Shown here piece after piece: positions 27,860-36,057 of a DNA stretch of 52,418 bases. The notes beneath the pieces are model-generated. The model had not been told where the DNA came from and did not search any database. It worked only from the letters and a program-made list of their open reading frames with translations. Numbering within the stretch: position 1 is the first letter of the stretch; each line of letters starts with the position of its first letter. The translations under genes were made by a program, and so were the position numbers. Source of the stretch: Candidatus Moraniibacteriota bacterium (GTDB lineage Bacteria; Patescibacteriota; Minisyncoccia; Moranbacterales; UBA11712); assembly GCA_030679895.1 (NCBI GenBank), contig JAUXSN010000006.1:1-52418 (forward strand). Direction: 5' to 3'.

Positions 27860-29051
27860 TTTTCTTTAATAATTGTCTGAAAATTGCCAATAATTTTTGC
27901 GTTTCTTCTTCTTCACTAAAGTTTTCCAGATCATAATCAATCTTCGAGAGTGGTTCGATATTCTCCAGAATACTTTTTAGATCGCCAAAATTATCCATAT
28001 ACAAGCCCTTTTCTTTCAGCCTCGCTCGATTAAATTCATTTTCAAAACAAATTATCGGCAGACCGGACGCCATCAGATTCATCAATTTTCCGCTTGATTC
28101 CGTACTGCCGCTTTTAGGATCAATCGCCGCATCGGCCAATGCCAAAAAATGCGGCAGAGAGAAATATTTCACTTTTCCGGCGAAACAGACAGAATCTTCG
28201 AGATTGTTTTCAGCAATATATTTTTTGTATTTATCCTCGTCTTCCCCGAACCCGCCGAGCAATAACTTCCAACTCTTTTTCAAGGTTTGACCTTGAGGAA
28301 TTTCCCGGCGAACAGCCGGGAAAGGGAAAGGTCGAACCTTAGAAAAAGATTCCAATAACTCTCCCACTCCCTTATTATCGCTCAATCCGCCGATATAGAC
28401 CAGCAACCGACTGTCCCCCGCCCATTCTTTTATTTTTTCGATTTTTTCCGCTTCGTCTTTAGATAATTTCGGCGAATTATGAAATAAATCCACATCAATT
28501 CCGTCTTTTATAATTTGGACATCGGATGTCCAAATTATAACATTTTCACTGCTAATCACTATTTTGTCAGCCCAATTGATGACTACGCGCGAAAACCAGA
28601 CAAAAAATTTCTGCGCCAGACTGTTTTTCTTGTTATAACTTCGGAATTCTTCTTCAAGATCCCCTTGCAAATCAAAAACGATCGGAATTTTTGAAAAAGA
28701 TAATTTTTTGGCCAGATACCCGATTGCCAATCCTTCATAAAGATGCGCGTGAATCGCGTCCGGATGAAAATTTATAATCTCCCGCCGGACCAAAAAAAGA
28801 AGTTTGAGATCTAGCCAGATTTTTCCCCACGAAAATCCGGGAGATGTTTTTTTGTAGCTTTTCGCACCTTTGATCCTTACGATATCCAAACCTTCAGTAT
28901 TTTCGCCAATATGATACGTACAAAGGCGCACCTCTGCGCCCAGTTTTTGCAAGTATTTCGCTTCATTGTATATCCGCATATGCCCGCCCCGGTCGGAAAA
29001 AAAAGGCGTGGCCGCTATTGTGAGGATTTTCAATGCTTTTTTACCTAACAT
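27822..29051 (-). CDS. Glycosyltransferase family 4, carrying palindromic insertions
   Basis: LKILTIAATPFFSDRGGHMRIYNEAKYL; LVYIGGLSDNKGVGELLESF; AAIDPKSGSTESSGKLMNLMASGLPIICFENEFNRARL. Confidence 0.9.
   Translation of the reverse strand: MLGKKALKILTIAATPFFSDRGGHMRIYNEAKYLQKLGAEVRLCTYHIGENTEGLDIVRIKGAKSYKKTSPGFSWGKIWLDLKLLFLVRREIINFHPDAIHAHLYEGLAIGYLAKKLSFSKIPIVFDLQGDLEEEFRSYNKKNSLAQKFFVWFSRVVINWADKIVISSENVIIWTSDVQIIKDGIDVDLFHNSPKLSKDEAEKIEKIKEWAGDSRLLVYIGGLSDNKGVGELLESFSKVRPFPFPAVRREIPQGQTLKKSWKLLLGGFGEDEDKYKKYIAENNLEDSVCFAGKVKYFSLPHFLALADAAIDPKSGSTESSGKLMNLMASGLPIICFENEFNRARLKEKGLYMDNFGDLKSILENIEPLSKIDYDLENFSEEEETQKLLAIFRQLLKKNENTSHKNRKSA
28282..28340. repeat. 59-nt palindromic element, copy 2, in frame inside glycosyltransferase
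   Basis: AAGGTTTGACCTTGAGGAATTTCCCGGCGAACAGCCGGGAAAGGGAAAGGTCGAACCTT; encodes KVRPFPFPAVRREIPQGQTL. Confidence 0.92.
28508..28540. repeat. 33-bp perfect palindrome, in frame inside the same glycosyltransferase
   Basis: TTATAATTTGGACATC-G-GATGTCCAAATTATAA, 16-bp perfect arms; encodes VIIWTSDVQII. Confidence 0.95.
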
Positions 29052-29087
29052 CCGATGTTAGGACGCTCCTAACATCGGATGTTAGGT
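29043..29087. repeat. Nested palindrome over the glycosyltransferase start codon
   Basis: ACCTAACATCCGATGTTAGGA-CGC-TCCTAACATCGGATGTTAGGT: 21-bp perfect arms, 3-nt loop; each arm is itself near-palindromic. Confidence 0.95.
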
Positions 29088-30034
29088 TAATTTTCTATAA
29101 TCTCTTTTATCTTATAATTCATCTTCCCTTGCGTTTTGTAGTAGTTTTTGACGGCGATATCAGCCAAGAGACCGAAAATGAAGAGCTGAATTCCCATAAG
29201 AACCATAAAAACGGCAATAAGCGGCCATATCTTGTTTGACATCGGAACAGCATAATATATCCGCGCGATGATCAAGGCCAAACCGACAAGCATTCCAAAA
29301 GAAAAAATAATGAGCCCCCCCGCGCCAAAAAGATGCAAAGGCCGGTTGGCGTATTTTTTCCAAAACCAGACACTGATCATATCAACAAAACCTTTCACCG
29401 CGCGTTTCCAGCTGTATTTTGTCACGCCGAATCTGCGCGGATGATGGCTGACCGGAATTTCCGCGATCCTGAATCCCTGCACTTTGAGAAGCGCCGGTAT
29501 GAAACGGTGCATTTCACCGTATAAGTCCAGATCATCGAAGCATACACGCTTGAAAACCTTGAGACTGCATCCGCTGTCGTGAATCCCATCATCGATGAGA
29601 ATCTTCCGCAAAACATTCGCGCCGCGGGAAAAAAACTTTTTCATGAGACTATCCCGGCGTTTCACCCGCCATCCGGATACGACATCAAAGCCTTCGTCCA
29701 TTTTTTCAAGAAGCAGTCTGATATCCGCCGGATCATTCTGAAGATCACCGTCCATCGTGATGATGACTTCACCGCTTGAATTCTTGATCCCCGCGTCAAA
29801 AGCCGCTGTCTGGCCGAAATTCTTGCGGAAAGTAATCAGTTTCAGCGGATTCAGCTTTCGGCAAATCTCGTTTGTCTTATCAATACTCCCATCATCAATA
29901 AAAATAATTTCAAAAGATTTGCCAAGCGCCCTCAAAGCCTCGACAATTTTTTTGTGCAATTCCTCAACATTTCCTTCTTCATTTAAAAGCGGAACAATGA
30001 CGGAAAGATATGATTTTGGACTGGATTTATTCAT
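29087..30034 (-). CDS. Glycosyltransferase family 2 with C-terminal TM helices (GtrB/ArnC-like)
   Basis: LSVIVPLLNEEGNVEELHKKIVEAL, FIDDGSIDKTNEIC, GEVIITMDGDLQNDPADI, two C-terminal TM segments. Confidence 0.95.
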   Translation of the reverse strand: MNKSSPKSYLSVIVPLLNEEGNVEELHKKIVEALRALGKSFEIIFIDDGSIDKTNEICRKLNPLKLITFRKNFGQTAAFDAGIKNSSGEVIITMDGDLQNDPADIRLLLEKMDEGFDVVSGWRVKRRDSLMKKFFSRGANVLRKILIDDGIHDSGCSLKVFKRVCFDDLDLYGEMHRFIPALLKVQGFRIAEIPVSHHPRRFGVTKYSWKRAVKGFVDMISVWFWKKYANRPLHLFGAGGLIIFSFGMLVGLALIIARIYYAVPMSNKIWPLIAVFMVLMGIQLFIFGLLADIAVKNYYKTQGKMNYKIKEIIEN

Positions 30035-30079
30035 AGATTTATGGTACCGTAAAGTTGGGATTTTAGCAAAAAATATCTT

Positions 30080-30120
30080 TGAAAAAATTGAGGGGCGAAA
30101 GCGTCTGTGACGTCTCGCCC
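30080..30120 (-). terminator. Intrinsic terminator of the 30128..30562 gene
   Basis: Minus strand GGGCGA...TCGCCC hairpin (30093-30120) followed by CTCAATTTTTTC. Confidence 0.7.
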
Positions 30121-30127
30121 ATGGTTG

Positions 30128-30562
30128 CTACTCCTTGCTCAGCCTCTCATCCGCAGCCTGACGAAGATGGATGGTTTCAAGAGTCGCGCCCATGATTAGT
30201 GCATCATGAGTCAACTCGATAGCTAGACACTTGCCATTGACCGGAAAATGGAAGCGCCTCTGTCTGGTCTTGTCTTTTATTTCGGGACTTGCAGCGGTCA
30301 CAAGGTTGAGTTCGGTGTCCCTCTTAAAGAAGACGCAAGCCTCCACCTCGCTAGTACTATGGTGAAGATAGACATTCACCATAACAAGCGGATAAACATC
30401 CAGGTGCCCCCGCAACCCTTTTCCGGAAGAATCTTCATACCGCTCTACCATGAAACCTTTCCCAGAGAGAGCGTCGTAGATTTCCCCGAGAAATTTTTCC
30501 CGGTAGCTTGAGGGGGTGCCAGGAGGCCGATTTAATGGGTCGATACCATATTTCACCTTCAT
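30128..30562 (-). CDS. Hypothetical protein, 144 aa, no family recognised
   Basis: ORF with SD-like GGGAGGA upstream of ATG, a consensus promoter and its own terminator. Confidence 0.75.
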   Translation of the reverse strand: MKVKYGIDPLNRPPGTPSSYREKFLGEIYDALSGKGFMVERYEDSSGKGLRGHLDVYPLVMVNVYLHHSTSEVEACVFFKRDTELNLVTAASPEIKDKTRQRRFHFPVNGKCLAIELTHDALIMGATLETIHLRQAADERLSKE

Positions 30563-30612
30563 GCCGAATGTCCTCCCTTCTCCAAGCTTAATATTTTTAT
30601 TTTTGAAGTTTT

Positions 30613-30641
30613 ATTTTATAATATTAATCTTTGTTTGTCAA
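30613..30641 (-). promoter_or_regulatory. Consensus sigma-70 promoter TTGACA-17 nt-TAAAAT (minus strand)
   Basis: Minus-strand -35 TTGACA (30641-30636), 17-nt spacer, -10 TAAAAT (30618-30613). Confidence 0.65.
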
Positions 30642-32403
30642 CAAGGGAATGAGCGAATCGCTTTCTCACAATAATAATGCTAATAATGCCTTATACAAAG
30701 GTTTTTGGAGGCTTGTTATATTTCTTATCAGCTTCGGCTGGCTAGTTCTTGTTTTTTCGGCCATTGGGCTGTTTAACTTCACTTCCATAATCGTTTCCCT
30801 GATAGCTTCACTAATTTTTGCCGTGCTTATATATAATAGATTAGACATAAAAATTAAAGATAAAAAGGCATTTATTCTTGTTATTCTCATTTCTCTTCTC
30901 GCCAGTTTCGCCACCTGCTATTTCGCCACGCCGACCGTCTTTGGCGGACGCGACCAGGGAGCGATTGCCACCGCTGCGATTTATCTCGCGAAAAACCACC
31001 AGCTCAAATTTTCCACTCCCGTTTCGGAAAATCTTTTTCAGAAATATGGCCCCGGAAAGGCTTTGAATTATCCGGGCTTTGACTATACCAAGGATGGAAA
31101 ACTCGTTTCCCGTTTTCCGGTCGCTTATACCTCATATCTCGCCGCGGCTTATAATCTTTTTGGACTCAAAGGAATCCAGTACGCGAATTTGCCTTTTTTA
31201 CTTCTTTTCCTTGTCATTTTTTGGCTAATTTTGCGGGAGTTTTTTTCCGCTGGGGTTTCTTTTCCGGGCTTCTTGCTGGCCGCCTCTTTTTTCCCTTTTC
31301 TCTGGTTTGCGAAATATGCCCTAACGGAAACATATATGCTTTTTCTGGTCTGGACGGGAATTTTGTTGTTGATTTATTATTTAAAAGAAAAGAAAGATTT
31401 ATTTTTATACTTGGCGCTTGCCAGTTTCGGCCTTTCAGCTCTTGCCAGGATCGAAGGAATAATTTTTCTACTTCTCGCAGTCGGCTATGTTCACTTTCTC
31501 GCGAACAAAAAAATAATTTTGAAGCCCAAATATCATAAATATCTCTTTATTTTCATCGTTTTTTTCATATTTCTTTATACTTTTCTCAATTTTCCGGCGC
31601 TTTTCGACAGCCTGAAGAATATTGCCAAGGAATTTATACCAGGCTCTGGAAAAGCATCCGGATCTTCTGCTAATACTTACTCGCGTCTTCTTACAATCTT
31701 CCTGAATTATAATATTCTGGTTTATGTTGCCGGCGGCCTTTTGGCCATAATCTATTTCATCTATAATTTCCGAAAAAATTTTCTCAAAAAAGAATTTATC
31801 CCTCTTATCATACTTTTTCCGGCTCTCGTTTATCTCTTTCTCCCCCTTATTTCCCTTGATGATCCCTGGATGTTGCGCCGCTACGTCTTCGCCGTTTTTC
31901 CCCTTTTGATTTTTTACAGCCTTTACGCGCTGGAGAAATTCTTTTATCACAAAACTTTTCTTTATCTCGCTCTCACCATTCTTGTTGTCGCGAACGGTTT
32001 CATCAGCGGCATTTTTATCAAAACATCGGAGAATAAAGACCTTTTGCCCCAGATCAAGGAAATTTCCCAGAATTTCGGACCCAATGACCTGATTTTGGTT
32101 GATCGCCTGGCGACCGGAAGCGGGTGGTCCCTCATGAGCGAACCGTTGAGTTCGATATATGGCAAACAGGCTGTTTATTTTTTTAACGCGGATGATTTGA
32201 AAGCAATCAATCAGCCGCGATACGATAATATTTATCTCATCACTCCTTTCACGGAGGAAAAAGAGTGGTATTCCGACACAAGCAAAACTATGAACAAAGT
32301 AGTCCTTGTGAATAATAATTACCTGGAATCCCAGCCGGGGATTTTCAAGGTAGCTGCTGATATTCAACAAATAACATATACTGTGATTTGGAAAATTAAA
32401 TAA
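30631..32403 (+). CDS. GT-C-like multi-TM glycosyltransferase
   Basis: ATCYFATPTVFGGRDQGAIATAAIYLAKNHQLKFSTP, many TM segments; ATG 30649 probable start (30631 is TTG). Confidence 0.8.
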   Translation: MFVNKGMSESLSHNNNANNALYKGFWRLVIFLISFGWLVLVFSAIGLFNFTSIIVSLIASLIFAVLIYNRLDIKIKDKKAFILVILISLLASFATCYFATPTVFGGRDQGAIATAAIYLAKNHQLKFSTPVSENLFQKYGPGKALNYPGFDYTKDGKLVSRFPVAYTSYLAAAYNLFGLKGIQYANLPFLLLFLVIFWLILREFFSAGVSFPGFLLAASFFPFLWFAKYALTETYMLFLVWTGILLLIYYLKEKKDLFLYLALASFGLSALARIEGIIFLLLAVGYVHFLANKKIILKPKYHKYLFIFIVFFIFLYTFLNFPALFDSLKNIAKEFIPGSGKASGSSANTYSRLLTIFLNYNILVYVAGGLLAIIYFIYNFRKNFLKKEFIPLIILFPALVYLFLPLISLDDPWMLRRYVFAVFPLLIFYSLYALEKFFYHKTFLYLALTILVVANGFISGIFIKTSENKDLLPQIKEISQNFGPNDLILVDRLATGSGWSLMSEPLSSIYGKQAVYFFNADDLKAINQPRYDNIYLITPFTEEKEWYSDTSKTMNKVVLVNNNYLESQPGIFKVAADIQQITYTVIWKIK

Positions 32404-32410
32404 AAATATT

Positions 32411-32482
32411 ATGAAAATACTTGTCACCGGAGGAGCCGGATTCACCCCTCACCACCCGATAATTAAACTCGCGCAACTATGA
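32411..32482 (+). pseudogene. Truncated epimerase 5' fragment (MKILVTGGAGFTPHHPIIKLAQL*)
   Basis: ATGAAAATACTTGTCACCGGAGGAGCCGGATTC encodes the Rossmann start of an SDR epimerase, then diverges; TGA overlaps the next ATG (ATGA). Confidence 0.7.
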
Positions 32483-33423
32483 AAAAAATATCTCAAAAAA
32501 TACTCGTGACGGGTGGTGCGGGGTTCATCGGCTCCCATCTCGTCGATGCCCTGATCAAAAAGAATCACAAAGTTTTTGTGATCGATAATTTGAGCACCGG
32601 TTTTCGAAAAAACATCAATCCGAAGGCGAAATTCCACAAAATCGACCTGACCAATCACAAAAAAATCGAAAATATTCTGAAAATCGAAAAACCGGAAGTT
32701 ATTTTCCACTTGGCCGCCCAAATCGACGTTCGAAAATCCGTCGCCGATCCGGTCTTCGACGCGAACAGCAATATTTTGGCCAGCATCAACCTGATCAAGC
32801 TGGCTCATCAGTATAAAGTCAAAAAAATTATCTTCTCCTCAACCGGCGGAGCCATTTACGGCGACACGAAAAATCGGCCAACCGGCGAAAAAGAATCCGA
32901 ATGGCCTCTTTCTCCTTACGGAATAGCGAAACTGACCATAGACAAATTCCTGAACTATTACCGCGAAGTCCACGGATTGAATTTCATCTCTCTTCGCTAC
33001 GGCAACGTTTACGGCCCGCGTCAAAATCCCCATGGAGAAGCGGGAGTGGTGGCAATATTTTTCAATAAAATGCTAAAAGGCGCGCAGCCGGTTATAAATG
33101 GCAACGGCAAACAAACCCGGGATTATGTTTATGCCGGCGATGTGGTGAACGCCAATCTTCTCGCTCTCAAACATTTCAAAAAAACGGGAATTTATAACGT
33201 CGGCGCCGGAAAAGAAACGGATGTCAATCAATTATTTCGGGAGATCAATCGGCATTTCGGCGATAAATTCAAAGAAGCCCACGGCCCGGCCAAAATCGGC
33301 GAACAAAAAACCAGCTGTTTGAGTTTTGCGAAAATAAAAAGAGAACTGGACTGGACACCGGAGACGAACTTTCAAGACGGAATCAAACAGACTTTTGAGT
33401 GGTTTAGGGAAAACAGTAAATAA
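32479..33423 (+). CDS. NAD-dependent epimerase/dehydratase (UDP-glucose 4-epimerase-like)
   Basis: KILVTGGAGFIGSHLVDALIKKNHKVFVIDNLSTG; SPYGIAKLTIDKFL; FISLRYGNVYGPRQNPHGEAGVVAIF. Confidence 0.95.
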   Translation: MKKISQKILVTGGAGFIGSHLVDALIKKNHKVFVIDNLSTGFRKNINPKAKFHKIDLTNHKKIENILKIEKPEVIFHLAAQIDVRKSVADPVFDANSNILASINLIKLAHQYKVKKIIFSSTGGAIYGDTKNRPTGEKESEWPLSPYGIAKLTIDKFLNYYREVHGLNFISLRYGNVYGPRQNPHGEAGVVAIFFNKMLKGAQPVINGNGKQTRDYVYAGDVVNANLLALKHFKKTGIYNVGAGKETDVNQLFREINRHFGDKFKEAHGPAKIGEQKTSCLSFAKIKRELDWTPETNFQDGIKQTFEWFRENSK

Positions 33424-33435
33424 TTTAACCACGGA

Positions 33436-34155
33436 ATGGGTAAATTTTCCAAAATTAGTATTGTTATTCCAGTTTTTGACGAGGAAAAAACTTTGGAAAA
33501 AATCATCGCCGCGGTGGAAAAAGCAGATGTTTTTGATCTCGAAAAGGAAATTGTTCTCGTGGACGACCGGAGCCGGGACAATTCCCGGGAAATTCTGAAA
33601 CATTATGAGGAAAAGCACAAAGTTCTGTATCATGAAAAAAACCAGGGCAAAGGAGCGGCGCTCCGAACCGGCTTCAAAAGCGCGACCGGAGATATAATTC
33701 TGATTCAGGACGCCGATCTCGAATACGATCCGCAAGAATATTGTGAAATCTTGAAACCCATTTTGGACGGCAAAGCTGATGTTGTTTTCAGTTCCCGTTT
33801 TTTGGGCCATCGCCCTCATCGGGTGCTTTACTACTGGCATTTTCTGGGAAACAAATTTTTGACCGGCCTTTCGAATGCGCTGACGAACTTCAATCTCACG
33901 GATATGGAATCGGGCTACAAGGTTTTCACGAAAGAAGTTTTGGACCGGATCGCGCCTAAACTGAAATCAAAAAGATTCGGCATCGAACCGGAACTCGTCG
34001 CAAGAACGGCCAAGCTCGCCCGCCGGAACAAATGCCGGGTTTATGAAGTCGGCGTTTCCTATTCGGGGCGGACATATAAAGAAGGCAAAAAAATAACTTG
34101 GAAAGACGGCGCCGAAGCCATTTGGTGCATAATTTGGTATAATCTTTTCCGATAA
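33436..34155 (+). CDS. Glycosyltransferase family 2 (DPM1/DPG-synthase-like)
   Basis: ISIVIPVFDEEKTLEKIIAAVEKA; EIVLVDDRSRDNSREIL; GDIILIQDADLEYDPQEY. Confidence 0.95.
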   Translation: MGKFSKISIVIPVFDEEKTLEKIIAAVEKADVFDLEKEIVLVDDRSRDNSREILKHYEEKHKVLYHEKNQGKGAALRTGFKSATGDIILIQDADLEYDPQEYCEILKPILDGKADVVFSSRFLGHRPHRVLYYWHFLGNKFLTGLSNALTNFNLTDMESGYKVFTKEVLDRIAPKLKSKRFGIEPELVARTAKLARRNKCRVYEVGVSYSGRTYKEGKKITWKDGAEAIWCIIWYNLFR

Positions 34156-34157
34156 AA

Positions 34158-35078
34158 TCAACCTCCCGATCTTCGGTAATAACTCGTGTCAAATATTCTT
34201 TTTTTGAAGATTGAATTTATTTTCCGCTTAATGCGGATCGGAATGCATCGGCCAAGAGCCTTGAGTGGATGTTTTTTCCAAAGTTCGGCATTGGAGAGAC
34301 CGGCTCCCTTAAGTTTCGCGCCAAGATTCCGAAACACTCCCCCGCTTCCTTTAGGATTCCAGGCTCTTTTTATTTTCGCGAGAGATGCCCTCGCGTAAAT
34401 ATCTTTGTGTTTCGTACGAATATACTTAATGATTTCGTAGTGCTTCAGTTCTGTTCCGCTGAGCATAGATTCCCCATGCCTTCGGTAATTGAATAAGGAC
34501 TCCTTAACCACTTTCCCAAACCAGCCCAATTTTCCGAGCCTGATCCAAAATTCCCAGTCTTCATAGCCGTCCTTCATATTCTCGTCATAACCACCGGCCT
34601 CTTCCCAGGCTTTTTTTCTGACCAAAGCGCAAACAGTCGGATGATTGGCCCACAGTAAATCATAGAAATTATATTCCTGATTTTTCCAAATAGAATTTTC
34701 CGTACCGAAAAAATGCGTATAGGTATAAATAAAACCCAGCTTGGGATCACTTGAAATCATCTCATAGCACTTTTCAAGCATGGTCGGCTCGATAATGTCA
34801 TCCGCATCCAGAGGTAAAAAAAATTCTCCCCGCGAGGCTTTGATGCCATTATTTCTGGCATTAGACAAGTGTCCGTTGAACTGATAAACAATCTTGATCT
34901 CGGGATGTTCTTTCCCGATTTTATCAAGAATATCCAAAGTATATTGGTCAGTAGACCCGTCATCAACTATTATGATCTCATAGTCCCTGAAAGTCTGCGC
35001 CAAAACACTCTCGACGGTCTCTTCGATATATTCTCCGTAATTATAGCAAGGGATAACGACGCTGATTTTGGGAATCAT
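34158..35078 (-). CDS. Glycosyltransferase family 2
   Basis: ISVVIPCYNYGEYIEETVESVLAQTFRDYEIIIVDDGSTDQYT; GEFFLPLDADDIIEPTML. Confidence 0.96.
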   Translation of the reverse strand: MIPKISVVIPCYNYGEYIEETVESVLAQTFRDYEIIIVDDGSTDQYTLDILDKIGKEHPEIKIVYQFNGHLSNARNNGIKASRGEFFLPLDADDIIEPTMLEKCYEMISSDPKLGFIYTYTHFFGTENSIWKNQEYNFYDLLWANHPTVCALVRKKAWEEAGGYDENMKDGYEDWEFWIRLGKLGWFGKVVKESLFNYRRHGESMLSGTELKHYEIIKYIRTKHKDIYARASLAKIKRAWNPKGSGGVFRNLGAKLKGAGLSNAELWKKHPLKALGRCIPIRIKRKINSIFKKRIFDTSYYRRSGG

Positions 35079-36040
35079 TTATTATTCCTTTTAAATAGCT
35101 GCTTGACGTTGGTTATGGCATCTTTCAGCTTGCGACTAAATCGGCTCCCCGCGAAATAAGAATTGATCATTTTTTCGAGTTTTTTTCTATTGGGGTTTTC
35201 TTTATCTTTTGCAATTTCAGCCGCTTCTTTGTCAGATAAGGATGCGTAAAAAGACAAAATATTTTTAATGATAGGCTCATGAAAAAAGCTCAATGGAAAC
35301 TTTTTTCTCATTTCGGTATTTCGCCTGAACAAACCATCCATTGCATAACATGATTCCAGAAACGATTCAACTCTACCACGCGACAGAGTATTTTTTGAAT
35401 GGATGCGGTAACTGGCCAGATATTCCGGAATAAATTTAATTCTTAAGTCTTTTTCGAATATTCTAATTAAATAATCGAAGTCGTGGCTTATACGAAGCTT
35501 TTCGTGAAAATAACCAACTTTTTCAAGAACTTTTCTGTTAAAAGAAAGGTTTGAAGTTGTAATTATATAGTTAATATTCAAGAGTAGCTTTTTTAGCGTT
35601 GGTTCCTCTTTGAAATTATTGAGATGTTTGTCTATCCACATAACCCGTTCATCTTTCCCGCTAATTTTTTGATTTTTATCATTAATGACTTTGAGTTTCC
35701 CAAAAACAAATTCGTAACCCTTAGACAGATATTTTTTGCATTCCTCTAGTTTTATTGGATCGAACAAATCGTCTGAATTTAAAATGGCGATATACTTCCC
35801 TCTTGCTTCTTTCATTCCCCGGTTTATTGTATAAGGCGCGTCGTGGTTGGTTTGAGTAAAAAGTTTTATGCGTGGATCCTCGTAGCGCCTGATGACTTCG
35901 ACTGAATTATCCGTAGATCCATCATCAATGATAATAAGTTCCCAGTCTTTGAAAGTTTGGTTTATGACCGACTCTATGGCATCCCCAATATATTCCTCGT
36001 GATTATAGGAAGGGATGATAACGCTGAATTCGGGATTCAT
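35075..36040 (-). CDS. Glycosyltransferase family 2
   Basis: FSVIIPSYNHEEYIGDAIESVINQTFKDWELIIIDDGSTDNSVEVI; ILNSDDLFDPIKLE. Confidence 0.96.
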   Translation of the reverse strand: MNPEFSVIIPSYNHEEYIGDAIESVINQTFKDWELIIIDDGSTDNSVEVIRRYEDPRIKLFTQTNHDAPYTINRGMKEARGKYIAILNSDDLFDPIKLEECKKYLSKGYEFVFGKLKVINDKNQKISGKDERVMWIDKHLNNFKEEPTLKKLLLNINYIITTSNLSFNRKVLEKVGYFHEKLRISHDFDYLIRIFEKDLRIKFIPEYLASYRIHSKNTLSRGRVESFLESCYAMDGLFRRNTEMRKKFPLSFFHEPIIKNILSFYASLSDKEAAEIAKDKENPNRKKLEKMINSYFAGSRFSRKLKDAITNVKQLFKRNNK

Positions 36041-36057
36041 AAGGATTTAAGCATAAT

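Noticed and set aside
31468-32445. 325-aa minus-strand ORF
   Set aside because: Antisense to the GT-C gene 30631-32403 with no domain signature.
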